Assembly (NCBI GenBank): GCA_963971225.1
Contig: OZ020268.1
Location: 61,875,900-61,939,899 of the forward strand
Source: Melieria omissa
Lineage: Eukaryota > Arthropoda > Insecta > Diptera > Ulidiidae
Length of the DNA stretch: 64,000 bases
Direction of reading: 5' to 3'
Within the stretch, counting starts at the first letter, position 1. Every line of letters begins with the position of its first letter. A program made the translations under genes and the position numbers. Of the stretch, positions 31,317 to 44,200 are shown piece by piece. Below the pieces are notes generated by a model that saw only the letters and a list, made by a program, of their open reading frames with translations, was not told where the DNA came from and did not search any database.

Positions 31317-32353
31317 TACAATTTCTTGAGTCAACAAAACAAAAACCGCGCAGCCCCCACACGTGTTGCTTCGTTGCTGTCACAACAACGACTGATTGAA
31401 AGAATGCACCTCTGATCTATATAACCAATCAAATGCTTGTGGAACCTAAGTACGCACAATCACTTTAATCAAAATGACGTCAAAATTAAGCCAGAGTGAC
31501 CACCTTTCATCAATTTGGTAAATAAAAAAAATATCCCACCGGTGCTTTCTATATTGGTCCCTAACTTTTCATTATCCTTCAGGAATAATGAGCGTATCGA
31601 TGCGCAAAGATAACATTGAAAAACTGCCTATTACAAAATAGACACTCACCACTAAAGTGCTTATAGATTCCAAACGGTATGGGTTACGTTAATAAAAAAC
31701 CCCTTAAAATAATTGAATAATTTGAATACTATTCGGCAATCATGAACAGATTGATGCGCAAGAGTGACATTAAATGGCTGCCTACTGCAAAATCGATAAA
31801 ATGCTTGTAAAATATGATGATTCTAGGTTTATAGAAAAAATAATAACCTTAAAACCTAGCTGGAGTTTTGAGCTTTCATAAATGGGGTCACTCTTCTCGC
31901 TATCTCAAAGATTGCAGGAGAATTTCGCTGTGGAAAAGTGATATCGACCACATGATACATCTATATCAGGGGTGCCCAAAATCTTCTTATGGAAAAGCAA
32001 ACACCAATACATGTAAAGTTGCCCAAAAAAATGCAAACAAATTATTTAATTAATTGAATTAGTTGAAAGCACATTGTGCATTTCGCTTGACCCTTAAAAT
32101 TATAAGTGAAAAAAATATAATGTTCCCATTTGTCATTGCCGAAAGGCCAACCAATCGCCAACACAAAAAAGCATACACACAAAAACTACAACAACAAAAG
32201 CATCTAATTTTTTTCATACATACAATTTCTTGAGGCAACAAAACAAAAATCCGCGCAGCCCCCACACGTGTTGCTTCGTTGCTGTCACAACAACGACTGA
32301 TTGAAAGAATGCACCTCTGATCTATATAACCAATCAAATGCTTGTGGAACCTA
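31317..32353. repeat. Satellite block with deletion junctions
   Basis: Monomer parts with anchors near 31357 and 32267. Near 31541 CCCACCGG jumps to TGCTTTCTATATTGG, removing the first subrepeat, and near 31710 CTTAAAAT jumps to AATTGAATAATTTG. The second anchor lies in the monomer that received MITE copy 2. No gene is seen. Confidence 0.92.
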
Positions 32354-32767
32354 AGGAGTGCGTCGTTAAAAATTGTGACATGCCATTTTTCTAATAACTT
32401 TGTTAATACAAATCCAAAGTAAACTTTCTTTGATCAGGTGAGCCATGAAAACTTTGTCATTGAATAGTTTATGCCCATTTATAGCATTGAATGAGTATTT
32501 AATGATAAAATGGTAGTGATAAAATGCGAAAATGATGATAAATGATAAAATTATAAAATTAACAAGGAAAAATGAAAGCCCTCATAAGGGGTATTCCAGA
32601 AAAAGTTAGAAAATTTACCCTTGAAAATTTATTATAATTTTTTTCTAATAAATTCTAAAATCTACATAAACGACATGTTATATAAAACAAGACTTTTCAA
32701 AAATTGGACTAGTGGTTGCTGAGATGTTTTAATTTTTCGATGTCACAATTTTTAACGACGCACTCCT
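32354..32767. mobile_element. 414-bp TIR element (MITE), copy 2
   Basis: Same length, termini and interior as the element at 27723-28136, with no difference noticed on reading, and inserted at the same TA of the satellite monomer (32352-32353, 32768-32769). A monomer carrying the MITE was evidently copied, as two independent insertions would not share base, orientation and private sequence. Confidence 0.9.
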
Positions 32768-35700
32768 TAAGTACGCACAATCACTTTAATCAAAATGGCG
32801 TCAAAGTTAAGCCAGAGTGACCACCTTTCACCAATTTGGTAAATTAAAAAAATATCCCACCGGCAGCATGATCGAAATTATGGCTGTTAAATCTCGACCC
32901 GTTAACGGATTTTAATAATATTATGCCTTATTATTTAGCTAGACTCGTATGCTTTCTATAATGGTATCAATCATCCTTCTATACCCCAAGGTTCGAAAGC
33001 AAATCGATTTGGAACGGTGACTTTGAAAAAATTGGTTCTTGGGTGGAACCACTAAAATGCTTGTCAATTTAGCCAGAGTCTTATGCTTTCTATATTGGTC
33101 CCTAACGTTTCATTATCCTTCAGGTTTAATGAGCATATCGAAGCGCAAGGATAACATTGAAAAACTGCCTATTACAAAATATACACTCACCAATAAAGTG
33201 CTTCTAGATTCCGAACGGTACTATATTAATAATATTATGCCTTATTATTTAGCTAGACTCGTATGCTTTCTATAATGGTATCAATCATCCTTCTATACCC
33301 CAAGGTTCGAAAGCAAATCGATTTGGAACGGTGACTTTGAAAAAATTGCTACTTGGGTGCAACCACTAAAATGCTTGTCAACACCAAATGCATAAGTGCA
33401 TATTAATAATTGACCCCTTAAAATTTAGCCAGAGTCTTATGCTTTCTATATTGGTCCCTACCTTTTCATTATCCTTCAGGAATAATGAGCATATCGATGC
33501 GCAAGATAACATTGAAAAACTGCCTATTACAAAATACACACTCACCACTAAAGTGCTTATAGATTCCAAACGGTATGGGTTACGTTAATAAAAAAACCCC
33601 TTAAAATGTAGCTAGAGATTGCAGCTTTATCAAATTAAATCAATAATTTGATTACTATTAGGCAATCATGAACAGATCGATGCGCAAGAGTGACATTAAA
33701 TGGCTGCCTACTGCAAAATCGATAAAATGCTTGTAAAATATGATGATTCTAGGTTTATAGAAAAATAACAACCTTAAAACCTAGCTGGAGTTTTGAGCTT
33801 TCATAAATGGGGTCAATCTTCTCGCTATCTCAAATAATGCAGGAGAATTTCGTTGTGGGAAAGTGATATCGACCACATGATACATCTATATCAGGGGTGC
33901 CCAAAATCTTCTTATGGAAAAGCAAAACCAATACATGTAAAGTTGCCCACAAAAATGCAAACAAATTATTTAATTAATTGAATTAGTTGAAAGCACATTG
34001 TGCATTTCGCTTGACCCTTAAAATTATAAGTGAAAAAATATAATGTTCCCATTTGTCATTGCCGAAAGGCCAACCAATCGCCAAAACAAAAACTACAACA
34101 ACAAAAGCATCTAATTTTTTTCCATACATACAATTTCTTGAGGCAACAAAACAAAAATCCGCGCAGCCCCCACAAGTGCTGCTTCGTTGCTGTCACAACA
34201 ACGACTGATTGAAAGAATGCACCTCTGATCTATATAACCAATCAAATGCTTGTGGAACCTAAGTACGCACAATCACTTTAATCAAAATGGCGTCAAAGTT
34301 AAGCCAGAGTGACCACCTTTCACCAATTTGGTAAATAAAAAAAATTTCCCACCGGCAGCATGATCGAAATTATGGCTATTAAATCTCGACCCGTTAACGG
34401 ATTTTAATAATATTATGCCTTATTATTTAGCTAGACTCGTATGCTTTCTACAATGGTATCAATCATCCTTCTATACCCTAAGGTTCGAAAGCAAATCGAT
34501 TTGGAACGGTGACTTTGAAAAAATTGCTACTTGGATGCAACCACTAAAATGCTTGTCAAAACCAAATGCATAAGTGCATATTAATAATTGACCCCTTAAA
34601 ATTTATCCAGAGTCTTATGCTTTCTATATTGGTCCCTAACTTTTCATTATCCTCAGGAATAATGAGCATTTCGATAAGCAAGGATAACATTGAAAAACTG
34701 CCTATTACAAAATACACACTCACCACTAAAGTGCTTATAGATTCCAAACGGCATGGGTTACGTTAATAAAAAACCCCTTAAAATGTAGCTAGAGATTGCA
34801 GCTTTATCAAATTAAATCAATAATTTGATTACTATTCGGCAATCATGAACAGATCGATGCGCAAGAGTGACATTAAATGGCTGCCTACTGCAAAATCGAT
34901 AAAATGCTTGTAAAATATGATGATTCTAGGTTTATAGAAAAAATAATAACCTTAGAACCTAGGTGGAGCTTTGAGCTTTTATAAATGGGGTCAATCTTCT
35001 CGCTATCTCAAAAAATGCAGGAGAATTTCGTTGTGGAAAAGTGATATCGACCACATGATCCATCTATATCAGGGGTGCCCAAAATCTTCTTATGGAAAAG
35101 CAAAAACCAATACATGTAAAGTTGCCCAAAAAAATGCAAACAAATTATTTAATTAATTGAATTAGTTGAAAGCACATTGTGCATTTCGCTTGACCCTTAA
35201 AATAATAAGTGAAAAAATAGAATGTTCCCATTTGTCATTGCCGAAAGGCCAACCAATCGCCAAAACAAAAACTACAACAACAAAAGCATCTAATTTTATT
35301 TCATACATACAATTTCTTGAGGCAACAAAACAAAAATCCGCGCAGCCCCCACACGTGTTGCTTCGTGGCTGTCACAACAACTGACTGATTGAAAGAATGC
35401 ACCTCTGATCTATATAACCAATCAAATGCTTGTGGAACCTAAGTACGCAAAAATCACTTTAATCAAAATGGCGTCAAAGTTAAGCCTGAGTGACCACCTT
35501 TCACCAATTTGGTAAATTAAAAAAATATCCCACCGGCAGCATGATCGAAATTATGGCTGTTAAATCTCGACCCGTTAACGGATTTTAATAATATTATGCC
35601 TTATTATTTAGCTAGACTCGTATGCTTTCTATAATGGTATCAATCATCCTTCTATACCCCAAGGTTCGAAAGCAAATCGATTTGGAACGGTGACTTTGAA

Positions 35701-36649
35701 AAAATTGGTTCTTGGGTGGAACCACTAAAATGCTTGTCAATTTAGCCAGAGTCTTATGCTTTCTATATTGGTCCCTAACGTTTCATTATCCTTCAGGTTT
35801 AATGAGCATATCGAAGCGCAAGGATAACATTGAAAAACTGCCTATTACAAAATATACACTCACCAATAAAGTGCTTCTAGATTCCGAACGGTACTATATT
35901 AATAATATTATGCCTTATTATTTAGCTAGACTCGTATGCTTTCTATAATGGTATCAATCATCCTTCTATACCCTAAGGTTCGAAAGCAAATCGATTTGGA
36001 ACGGTGACTTAAAAAAAAATTGGTTCTTGGGTGCAACCACTAAAATGCTTGTCAACACCAAATGCATAAGTGCATATTAATAATTGACTCCTTAAAATTT
36101 ATCCAGAGTCATATGCTTTCTATATTGGTCCCTAACGTTTAATTATCCTTCAGGAATAATGAGCATTTCGATAAGCAAGGATAACATTGAAAAACTGCCT
36201 ATTACAAAATACACACTCACCACTAAAGTGCTTATAGATTCCAAACGGTATGGGTTACGTTAATAAAAAACCCCTTAAAATGTAGCTAGAGGTTGCAGCT
36301 TTATCAAATTAAATCAATACTTTGATTACTATTCGGCAATCATGAACAGATCGATGCGCAAGAGTGACATTAAATGGCTGCCTACTGCAAAATGAATAAA
36401 ATGCTTGTAAAATATGATGATTCTAGGTTTTTAGAAAAAATAATAACCTTAAAACCTAGCTGGAGTTTTGAGCTTTCATAAATGGGGTCAATCTTCTCGC
36501 TATCTCAAATAATGCAGGAGAATTTCGTTGTGGGAAAGTGATATCGACCACATGATACATCTATATCAGGGGTGCCCAAAATCTTCTTATGGAAAAGCAA
36601 AAACCAATACATGTAAAGTTGCCCAAAAAAATGCAAACAAATTATTTAA
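32768..36649. repeat. Satellite block with a 2.67-kb internal duplication
   Basis: Anchors lie near 34168 and 35348. A rare junction, GAACGGTACTATATTAATAATATTATG (split here as GAACGGTAC then TATATTAATAAT), occurs at about 33220 and about 35893, exactly 2673 bp apart, each followed by a second copy of the first subrepeat. Flanks of the two junctions match, marking a segmental duplication of about 2.3 monomers. The block ends at TTAA (36646-36649), the piggyBac-2 target. No gene is seen. Confidence 0.93.
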
Positions 36650-37079
36650 CCCTAATCCGTCGTTCGGGTGATTTTTCACCCATTTTCAACTTTGAGATGC
36701 TATAAGTTTGTTATATATTTATCAAAATGATTAAGGTTTCTTGTATTTGTAGCAAACCAATATAAGTTTTAGAATTTATCTACAACATATTGATTATTTG
36801 ATTATAACGGTGATTACAAAAAAAGTTACGTGGGCGACGTTCGGGTGATATTTCACCCATATACAAATTGTATGGAAATTCAACGCAACACATACAGAAA
36901 ATGCCATAAGATTACGTCTGTGGATTGGAAGTTTTGAACTGCTTTTATAGGCAAAACCTTTTTATGGATCAATGGGCCTCCTGAGCTCAACGGAAAAGTA
37001 GGAGCCAAGTATTTTATTTCAACTAAAGTTGGTATAACTCGTTATGCTTGAAGTCGTGTGTCAGTAATAAAAGATGCTA

Positions 37080-37900
37080 ATGAAGATAGATGAATTAAAG
37101 ATAGTAACTGAAAAAACTAATGTTGAAGGTTTGCGAGTTTTTGGCAGTGCATGGATCAGCGTTGGTGATATTCAGGCATAGTTTGGTATTTCAATTTTGA
37201 GTGGTGTTTATAAGTCGAATGGGGAATATCTTGATAATCTGTAGAGTTACACAACAGGTAGACCAATTTTTCGTTCTATCGGTGACAAAACCATTCGCCA
37301 AGAACGTAACGATTGTAATCAAGAATGAAGCTCGTTAACACCCATAAGAGATATATGAGAAACGTGGGTTTAGCGACAACTGCTATGTACGTCCTATGAA
37401 AAGGGCACACTAAGTTAACAAGAGGAAGATGCCCCCTTGAGCACTTTTCATCATAACCAGGATATGTGGGTGACAAAAAATTACCCGAAATTATATCGTT
37501 TTACAATAAGTGAAAAGCAGTAGTTGACACTTAAGACCAATTGATTGTTCACTAACTATACCGTCAAGCGAAAAACTAATCGCTCTCGAATCCATCTGGA
37601 TCGCTTGTACAAAAAGTACAAGCGGCGAATTTTTCTTGAAGACTTAGATTTTAGTTTAGTAAAGTTAAAGATTTTGCGTAGAGCAACGTAAGCAAAGGAA
37701 AATCTTTATGCTGACTTCTTATCTCAATACAGCCATTTTTGCAAACCTTGTCAGAAAATCAGAGCGTAAAAAAGTAAAAGAATTATTGGGACATGGCGCC
37801 AATTTGATATCAAAAACGATCAAGAGACATATTCTGCTTGCAATTCCTGAAAAAAGTATACTTGTGGTGAACACAAAGTTTTAGTTCACTACTGCCCTTC
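37080..37900 (+). pseudogene. piggyBac transposase relic, piggyBac-2
   Basis: No frame remains open over a useful length, but piecewise translation gives a recognisable order: W-x-x-V-G-D-I, GVYKSNGEYLDNL, TGRPIFR, a TPIRDI segment, then RRIFLEDLDFSL. Near 37737-37895 comes a cysteine-rich end, FCKPCQKIRA, YSACNS, CGEHKV, CPS, matching the C-terminal zinc-binding region of piggyBac transposases. Numerous stops. Assignment relies on the order of motifs together with the TTAA-flanked terminal repeats. Confidence 0.65.
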
Positions 37901-37959
37901 CTTGCCCCCTTTCCCCATCCGATTGAAATGAGTGCTGTAACATATGTTCGAAAAACAGT

Positions 37960-38073
37960 ATTACATACACATTTAAAAACGGGTGAAATTTGTGGTATAT
38001 CACAATGGGTCTCATAATATGCCTTCGAGTGTGTCTCTTACAGAGGCATCCACAATAACCTAACCTAACCTAG
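37960..38073 (+). mobile_element. 5'-truncated LINE 3' end inside piggyBac-2
   Basis: GTGGTATATCACAATGGGTC near 37994 resembles GTGGTACCACAATGGGCC in the 3' region of LINE B, and the segment ends in repeated CCTAA units (AACCTAACCTAACCTAG near 38059-38073), a common tail in LOA-like LINEs. The left limit is unclear because the transposase relic ends only about 60 bp upstream. No target duplication was found. Confidence 0.5.
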
Positions 38074-38272
38074 TTGCCCTAATTGAAAAAAAATATAGAA
38101 AAATTTGTTAACTTATTTATCTGTAATATAACAAAGATAATAAAGATTAAAGACAACAAATTATTTTTTATTATAATTGGTTAAAAAATTCATTGAAACA
38201 ATACAAAGTACCATATGGGTGAAATATCACCCGAACATCTTATGTGTGAGTTTTTTGAACGTCGGATGAGGG

Positions 38273-41200
38273 TTAATTAATTGAATTAGTTGAAAGCACA
38301 TTGTGCATTTCGCTTGACCCTTACAATTATAAGTGAAAAAAATATAATGTTCCCATTTGTCATTGCCGAAAGGCCAACCAATCGCCAACACAAAAAAACA
38401 TACACACAAAAACTACAACAACAAAAGCATCTAATTTTTTTCATACATACAATTTCTTTAGGCAACAAAACAAAAATCCGCGCAGCCCCCACACGTGTTG
38501 CTTCGTTGCTGTCACAACAACGACTGATTGAAAGAATGCACCTCTGATCTATATAACCAATCAAATGCTTGTGGAGCCTAGGTACGAACAATCACTTTAA
38601 TCGAAATGGCGTCAAAATTAAGCCAGAGTGACCACCTTTCACCAATTTGGTAAATAAAAAAAATATCCCACCGGCAGCATGATCGAAATTATGGCTGTTA
38701 AATCTCGACCCGTTAACGGATTTTAATAATATTATGCCTTATTATTTAGCTAGACTCGTATGCTTTCTATAATGGTATCAATCATCCTTCTATACCCCAA
38801 GGTTCGAAAGCAAATCGATTTGGAACGGTGACTTTGAAAAAATTGCTACTTGGGTGCAACCACTAAAATGCTTGTCAAAACCAAATGCATAAGTGCATAT
38901 TAATAATTGGCCCCTTAAAATTTAGCCAGAGTCTTATGCTTTCTATATTGGTCCCTAACTTTTCATTTTCCTTCAGGAATATTGAGCATCTCGATGCGCA
39001 AGGATAACATTGAAAAACTGCCTATTGCAAAATACACACTCACCACTAAAGTGCTTATAGATTCCAAACGGTATGGGTTACGTTAATAAAAAACCCCTTA
39101 AAATGTAGCTAGAGATTGCAGCTTTATCAAATTAAAAAATAATTTGAAAACTATTCGGCAATCATGACAGATCGATGCGCAAGAGTGACATTAAATGGCT
39201 GCCTACTGCAAAATCGATAAAATGCTTGTAAAATATGATGATTCTAGGTTTATAAAAAAAATAATAACCTTTAAACCTAGCTGGAGTTTTGAGCTTTCAT
39301 AAATGGGGTCAATCTTCTCGCTATCTCAACTAATGCAGGAGAATTTCGTTGTGGAAAAGTGATGTCGACCACATGATACATCTATATCAGGGGTGCCCAA
39401 AATCTTCTTATGGAAAAGCAAAAACCAATACATGTAAAGTTGCCCAAAAAAATGCAAACAAATTATTTCACTAATTGAATTAGGTGAAAGCACATTGTGC
39501 ATTTCGCTTGACCCTTAAAATTATAAGTGAAAAAAATATAATGTTCCCATTTGTCATTGCCGAAAGGCCAACCAATCGCCAACACAAAAAAACATACACA
39601 CAAAAACTACAACAACAAAAGCATCTAATTTTTTTCATACATACAATTTCTTTAGGCAACAAAACAAAAATCCGCGCAGCCCCCACACGTGTTGCTTCGT
39701 TGCTGTCACAACAACGACTGATTGAAAGAATGCACCTCTGATCTATATAACCAATCAAATGCTTGTGGAGCCTAAGTACGAACAATCACTTTAATCAAAA
39801 TGGCGTCAAAATTAAGCCAGAGTGACCACCTTTCACCAATTTGGTAAATAAAAAAAATATCCCACCGGCAGCATGATCGAAATTATGGCTGTTAAATCTC
39901 GACCCGTTAACGGATTTTAATAATATTATGCCTTATTATTTAGCTAGACTCGTATGCTTTCTATAATGGTATCAATCATCCTTCTATACCCCAAGGTTCG
40001 AAAGCAAATCGATTTGGAACGGTGACTTTGAAAAAATTGCTACTTGGGTGCAACCACTAAAATGCTTGTCAACACCAAATGCATAAGTGCATATTAATAA
40101 TTGACCCCTAAAAATTTAGCCAGAGTCTTATGCTTTCTATATTGGTCCCTAACTTTTCATTATCCTTCAGGAGTAATGAGCATATCGATGCGCAAGGATA
40201 ACATTGAAAAACTGCCTATTACAAAATACACACTCACCAATAAAGTGCTTCTAGATTCCAAACGGTATGGGTTACGTTAATAAAAAACCCCTTAAAATGT
40301 AGCTAGAGATTGCAGCTTTATCAAATTAAATCAATAATTTGATTACTATTCGGCAATCATGAACAGATCGATGCGCAAGAGTGACATTAAATGGCTGCCT
40401 ACTGCAAAGTCGATAAAATGCTTGTAAAATATGATGATTCTAGGTTTATAGAAAAAATAATAACCTTAAAACCTAGCTGGAATTTTGAGCTTTCATAAAT
40501 TGGGTCAATCTTCTCGCTATCTCAAATAATGCAGGAGAATTTCGTTGTGGAAAAGTGATATCGACCACATGATACATCTATATCAGGGGTGCCCAACATC
40601 TTCTTATGGAAAAGCAAACACCAATCCATGTAAGTTGCCCAAAAAATGCAAACAAATTATTTAATTAATTGAATTAGTTTCAACAAAAAAGTCTAAAAGT
40701 CACAAAACCTATAACAACAAAAGCACCTAATTATTTTCATACATACATTTTCTTGAGGCAACAAAACAAAAATCCGCGCAGCCCCCACACGTGTTGCTTC
40801 GTTGCTGTCACAACAACGACTGATTGAAAGAATGCACCTCTGATCTATATAACCAATCAAATGCTTGTGGAACCTAAGTACGCACAATCACTTTAATCAA
40901 AATGGCGTCAAAGTTAAGCCAGAGTGACCACCTTTCACCAATTTGGTAAATAAAAAAAATATCCCACCGGCAGAATGATCGAAATTATGGCTGTTAAATC
41001 TCGACCCGTTAAAGGATTTTAATAATATTATGCCTTATTATTTAGCTAGACTCGTATGCTTTCTATAATGGTATCAATCATCCTTCTATACCCCAAGGTT
41101 CGAAAGCAAATCGATTTGGAACGGTGACTTTGAAAAAATTGCTACTTGGGTGCAACCACTAAAATGCTTGTCAACACCAAATGCATAAGTGCATATTAAT

Positions 41201-44200
41201 AATTGACCCCTAAAAATTTAGCCAGAGTCTTATGCTTTCTATATTGGTCCCTAACTTTTCATTATCCTTCAGGAGTAATGAGCATATCGATGCGCAAGGA
41301 TAACATTGAAAAACTGCCTATTACAAAATACACACTCACCACTAAAGTGCTTATAGATTCCAAACGGTATGGGTTACGTTAATAAAAAACCCCTTAAAAT
41401 GTAGCTAGAGGTTGCAGCTTTATCAAATTAAATCAACACTTTGATTACTATTCGGCAATCATGAACAGATCGATGCGCAAGAGTGACATTAAATGGCTGC
41501 CTACTGCAAAATGAATAAAATGCTTGTAAAATATGATGATTCTAGGTTTATAGAAAAAATAATAACCTTATAACCTAGCTGGAGTTTTGAGCTTTCATAA
41601 ATGGGGTCAATCTTCTCGCTATCTCAACTAATGCAGGAGAATTTCGTTGTGGAAAAGTGATGTCGACCACATGATACATCTATATCAGGGGTGCCCAAAA
41701 TCTTCTTATGGAAAAGCAAAAACCAATACATGTAAAGTTGCCCAAAAAAATGCAAACAAATTATTTCATTAATTGAATTGTTTGAAAGCACATTGTGCAT
41801 TTCGCGTGACCCTTAAAAATTATAAGTGAAAAAAATATAATGTTCCCATTTGTCATTGCCGAAAGGCCAACCAATCGCCAACACAAAAAAGCATACACAC
41901 AAAAACTACAACAACAAAAGCATCTAATTTTTTGTCTTACATACAACTTCTTTTCCCCCACACGTGTTGCTTCGTTGCTGTCACAACAACGACTGATTGA
42001 AAGAATGCACCTCTGATCTATATAACCAATCAAATGCTTGTGGAACCTAAGTACGCACAATCACTTTAATCAAAATGGCGTCAAAATTAAGCCAGAGTGA
42101 CCACCTTTCACCAATTTGCTAAATAAATAATATTTCCCACCGGCAGCATGATCGAAATTATGGCTGTTAAATCTCGACCCGGTAACGGATTTTAATAATA
42201 TTATGCCTTATTATTTAGCTAGACTCGTATGCTTTCTATAATGGTATCAATCATCCTTCTATACCCCAAGGTTCGAAAGCAAATCGATTTGAAACGGTGA
42301 CTTTGAAAAAATTGCTACTTGGGTGCAACCAATTAAATGCTTGTCAACACCAAATGCATAAGTGTATATTAATAATTGACCCTTTAAAATTAAAGCCAGA
42401 GTCTTATGCTTTCTATATTGGTCCCTAACTTTTCATTATCCTTCAGGAGTAATGAGCATATCGATGCGCAAGGATAACATTGAAAAACTGCCTATTACAA
42501 AATACACACTCACCACTAAAGTGCTAATAGATTCCAAACGGTATGGGTTACGTTAATAAAAAACCCCTTCAAATGTAGCTAGAGATTGCAGCTTTATCAA
42601 ATTAAATCAATAATGTGAAAACTATTCGGCAATCATGAACAGATCGATGCGCAAGAGTGACATTAAATGGCTGCCTACTGCAAAATCGATAAAATGCTTG
42701 TAAAATATGATGATTCTAGGTTTATAGAAAAAATAATAACCATAAAACCTAGCTGGAGTTTTGAGCTTTCATAAATGGGGTCAATCTTCTCGCTATCTCA
42801 AATAATGCAGGAGAATTTCGTTGTGGAAAAGTGATATCGACCACATGATACATCTATATCAGGGGTGCCCAAAATCTTCTTATGGAAAAGCAAAAACCAA
42901 TACATGTAAAGTTGCCCAAAAAAATGCAAACAAATTATTTAATTAATTGAATTAGTTGAAAGCACAAAGACCCTTAAAATTATAAGTGAAAAAAATATAA
43001 TGTTCCCATTTGTCATTGCCGAAAGGCCAACCAATCGCTAACACAAAAATGCATACACACAAAAACTACAACAACAAAAGCATCTAGTTTTTTGTCTAAC
43101 ATACAATTTCTTGAGGCAACAAAACAAACATCCGCGCAGCCCCCGCACGTGTTGCTTCGTTGCTGTCACAACAACGATTGATTGAAAGAATGCACCTCTG
43201 ATCTATACAACCAATCGAATGCTTGTGGAACCTAAGTACGCACAATCACTTTAATCAAAATGGCGTCAAAGTTAAGCCAGAGTGACCACCTTTCACCAAT
43301 TTGGTAAATAAAAAAAATATCCCACCGGCAGCATGATCGAAATTATGGCTGTTAAATCTTGACCCGTTAACGGATTTTAATAATATTATGCCTTATTATT
43401 TAGCTAGACTCGTATGCTTTCTATAATGGTATCAATCATCCTTCTATACCCCAAGGTTCGAAAGCAAATCGATTTGGAACGGTGACTTTGACAAAAATTG
43501 GTTCTTGGGTGCAACCACTAAAATGCTTGTCAATTTAGCCAGAGTCTTATGCTTTCTATATTGGTCCCTAACTTTTCATTATCCTTCAGGAGTAATGAGC
43601 ATATCGATGCGCACGGATAACATTGAAAAACTGCCTATTACAAAATACACACTCACCACTAAAGTGCTTATAGATTCCAAACGGTATGGGTTACGATAAT
43701 AAAAAACCCCTTCAAATGTAGCTAGAGATTGCAGCTTTATCAAATTAAATCAACAATTTGATTACTGTTCGGCAATCATGAACAGATCGATGCGCAAGAG
43801 TGATATTAAATGGCTGCCTACTGCAATATCGATAAAATGCTTGTAAAATATGATGATTCTAGGTTTGTACAAAAAATAATAACCTTAAAACCTTGCTGGA
43901 GTTTTGAGCTTTCATAAATGGGGTCAATCTTCTCGCTTTCTCAAATAATGCAGGAGAATTTCGTTGTGGAAAAGTGATATCGACCACATGATACATCTAT
44001 ATAAGGGGTGAACAAAATCTTCTTATGGAATAGCAAACACCAATACATGTAAGTTGCCCAAAAAAATGCAAACAAATTATTTAATTAATTTAATTACTTG
44101 AAAGCACATTGTGCATTTCGCTTGACCCTTAAAATTATAAGTGAAACAAATATAATGTTCCCATTTGTCATTGCCGAAAGGCCAACCAATCGCCAACACA

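Larger units (their letters stand above)
36650..38272 (+). mobile_element. piggyBac-2 transposon, decayed
   Basis: Flanked by TTAA (36646-36649, 38273-38276) in the satellite word ATTTAATTAATTG. The left end reads CCCTAATCCGTCGTTCGGG and the right end, reversed, CCCTCATCCGACGTTC, with a further shared GTTCGGGTGATATTTCACCC-type palindrome-rich subterminal segment near 36840 and 38220. It is 1623 bp. The interior has a badly decayed transposase and a fragment of a LINE 3' end. Confidence 0.88.

Noticed and set aside
28280..38276. A working piggyBac-based or domesticated transposase gene
   Set aside because: All three piggyBac coding regions are truncated or full of stops and frameshifts; none keeps all catalytic Asp positions in one frame.
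38286..38591. Recurrent minus-strand ORF of about 60-101 codons (HKHLIGYIDQRCILSISRCC...) in many satellite monomers
   Set aside because: It follows the satellite consensus, its length varies through frameshifts and stops between monomers, and no domain or codon preference is seen. It is a passenger of a conserved repeat, not a gene family.
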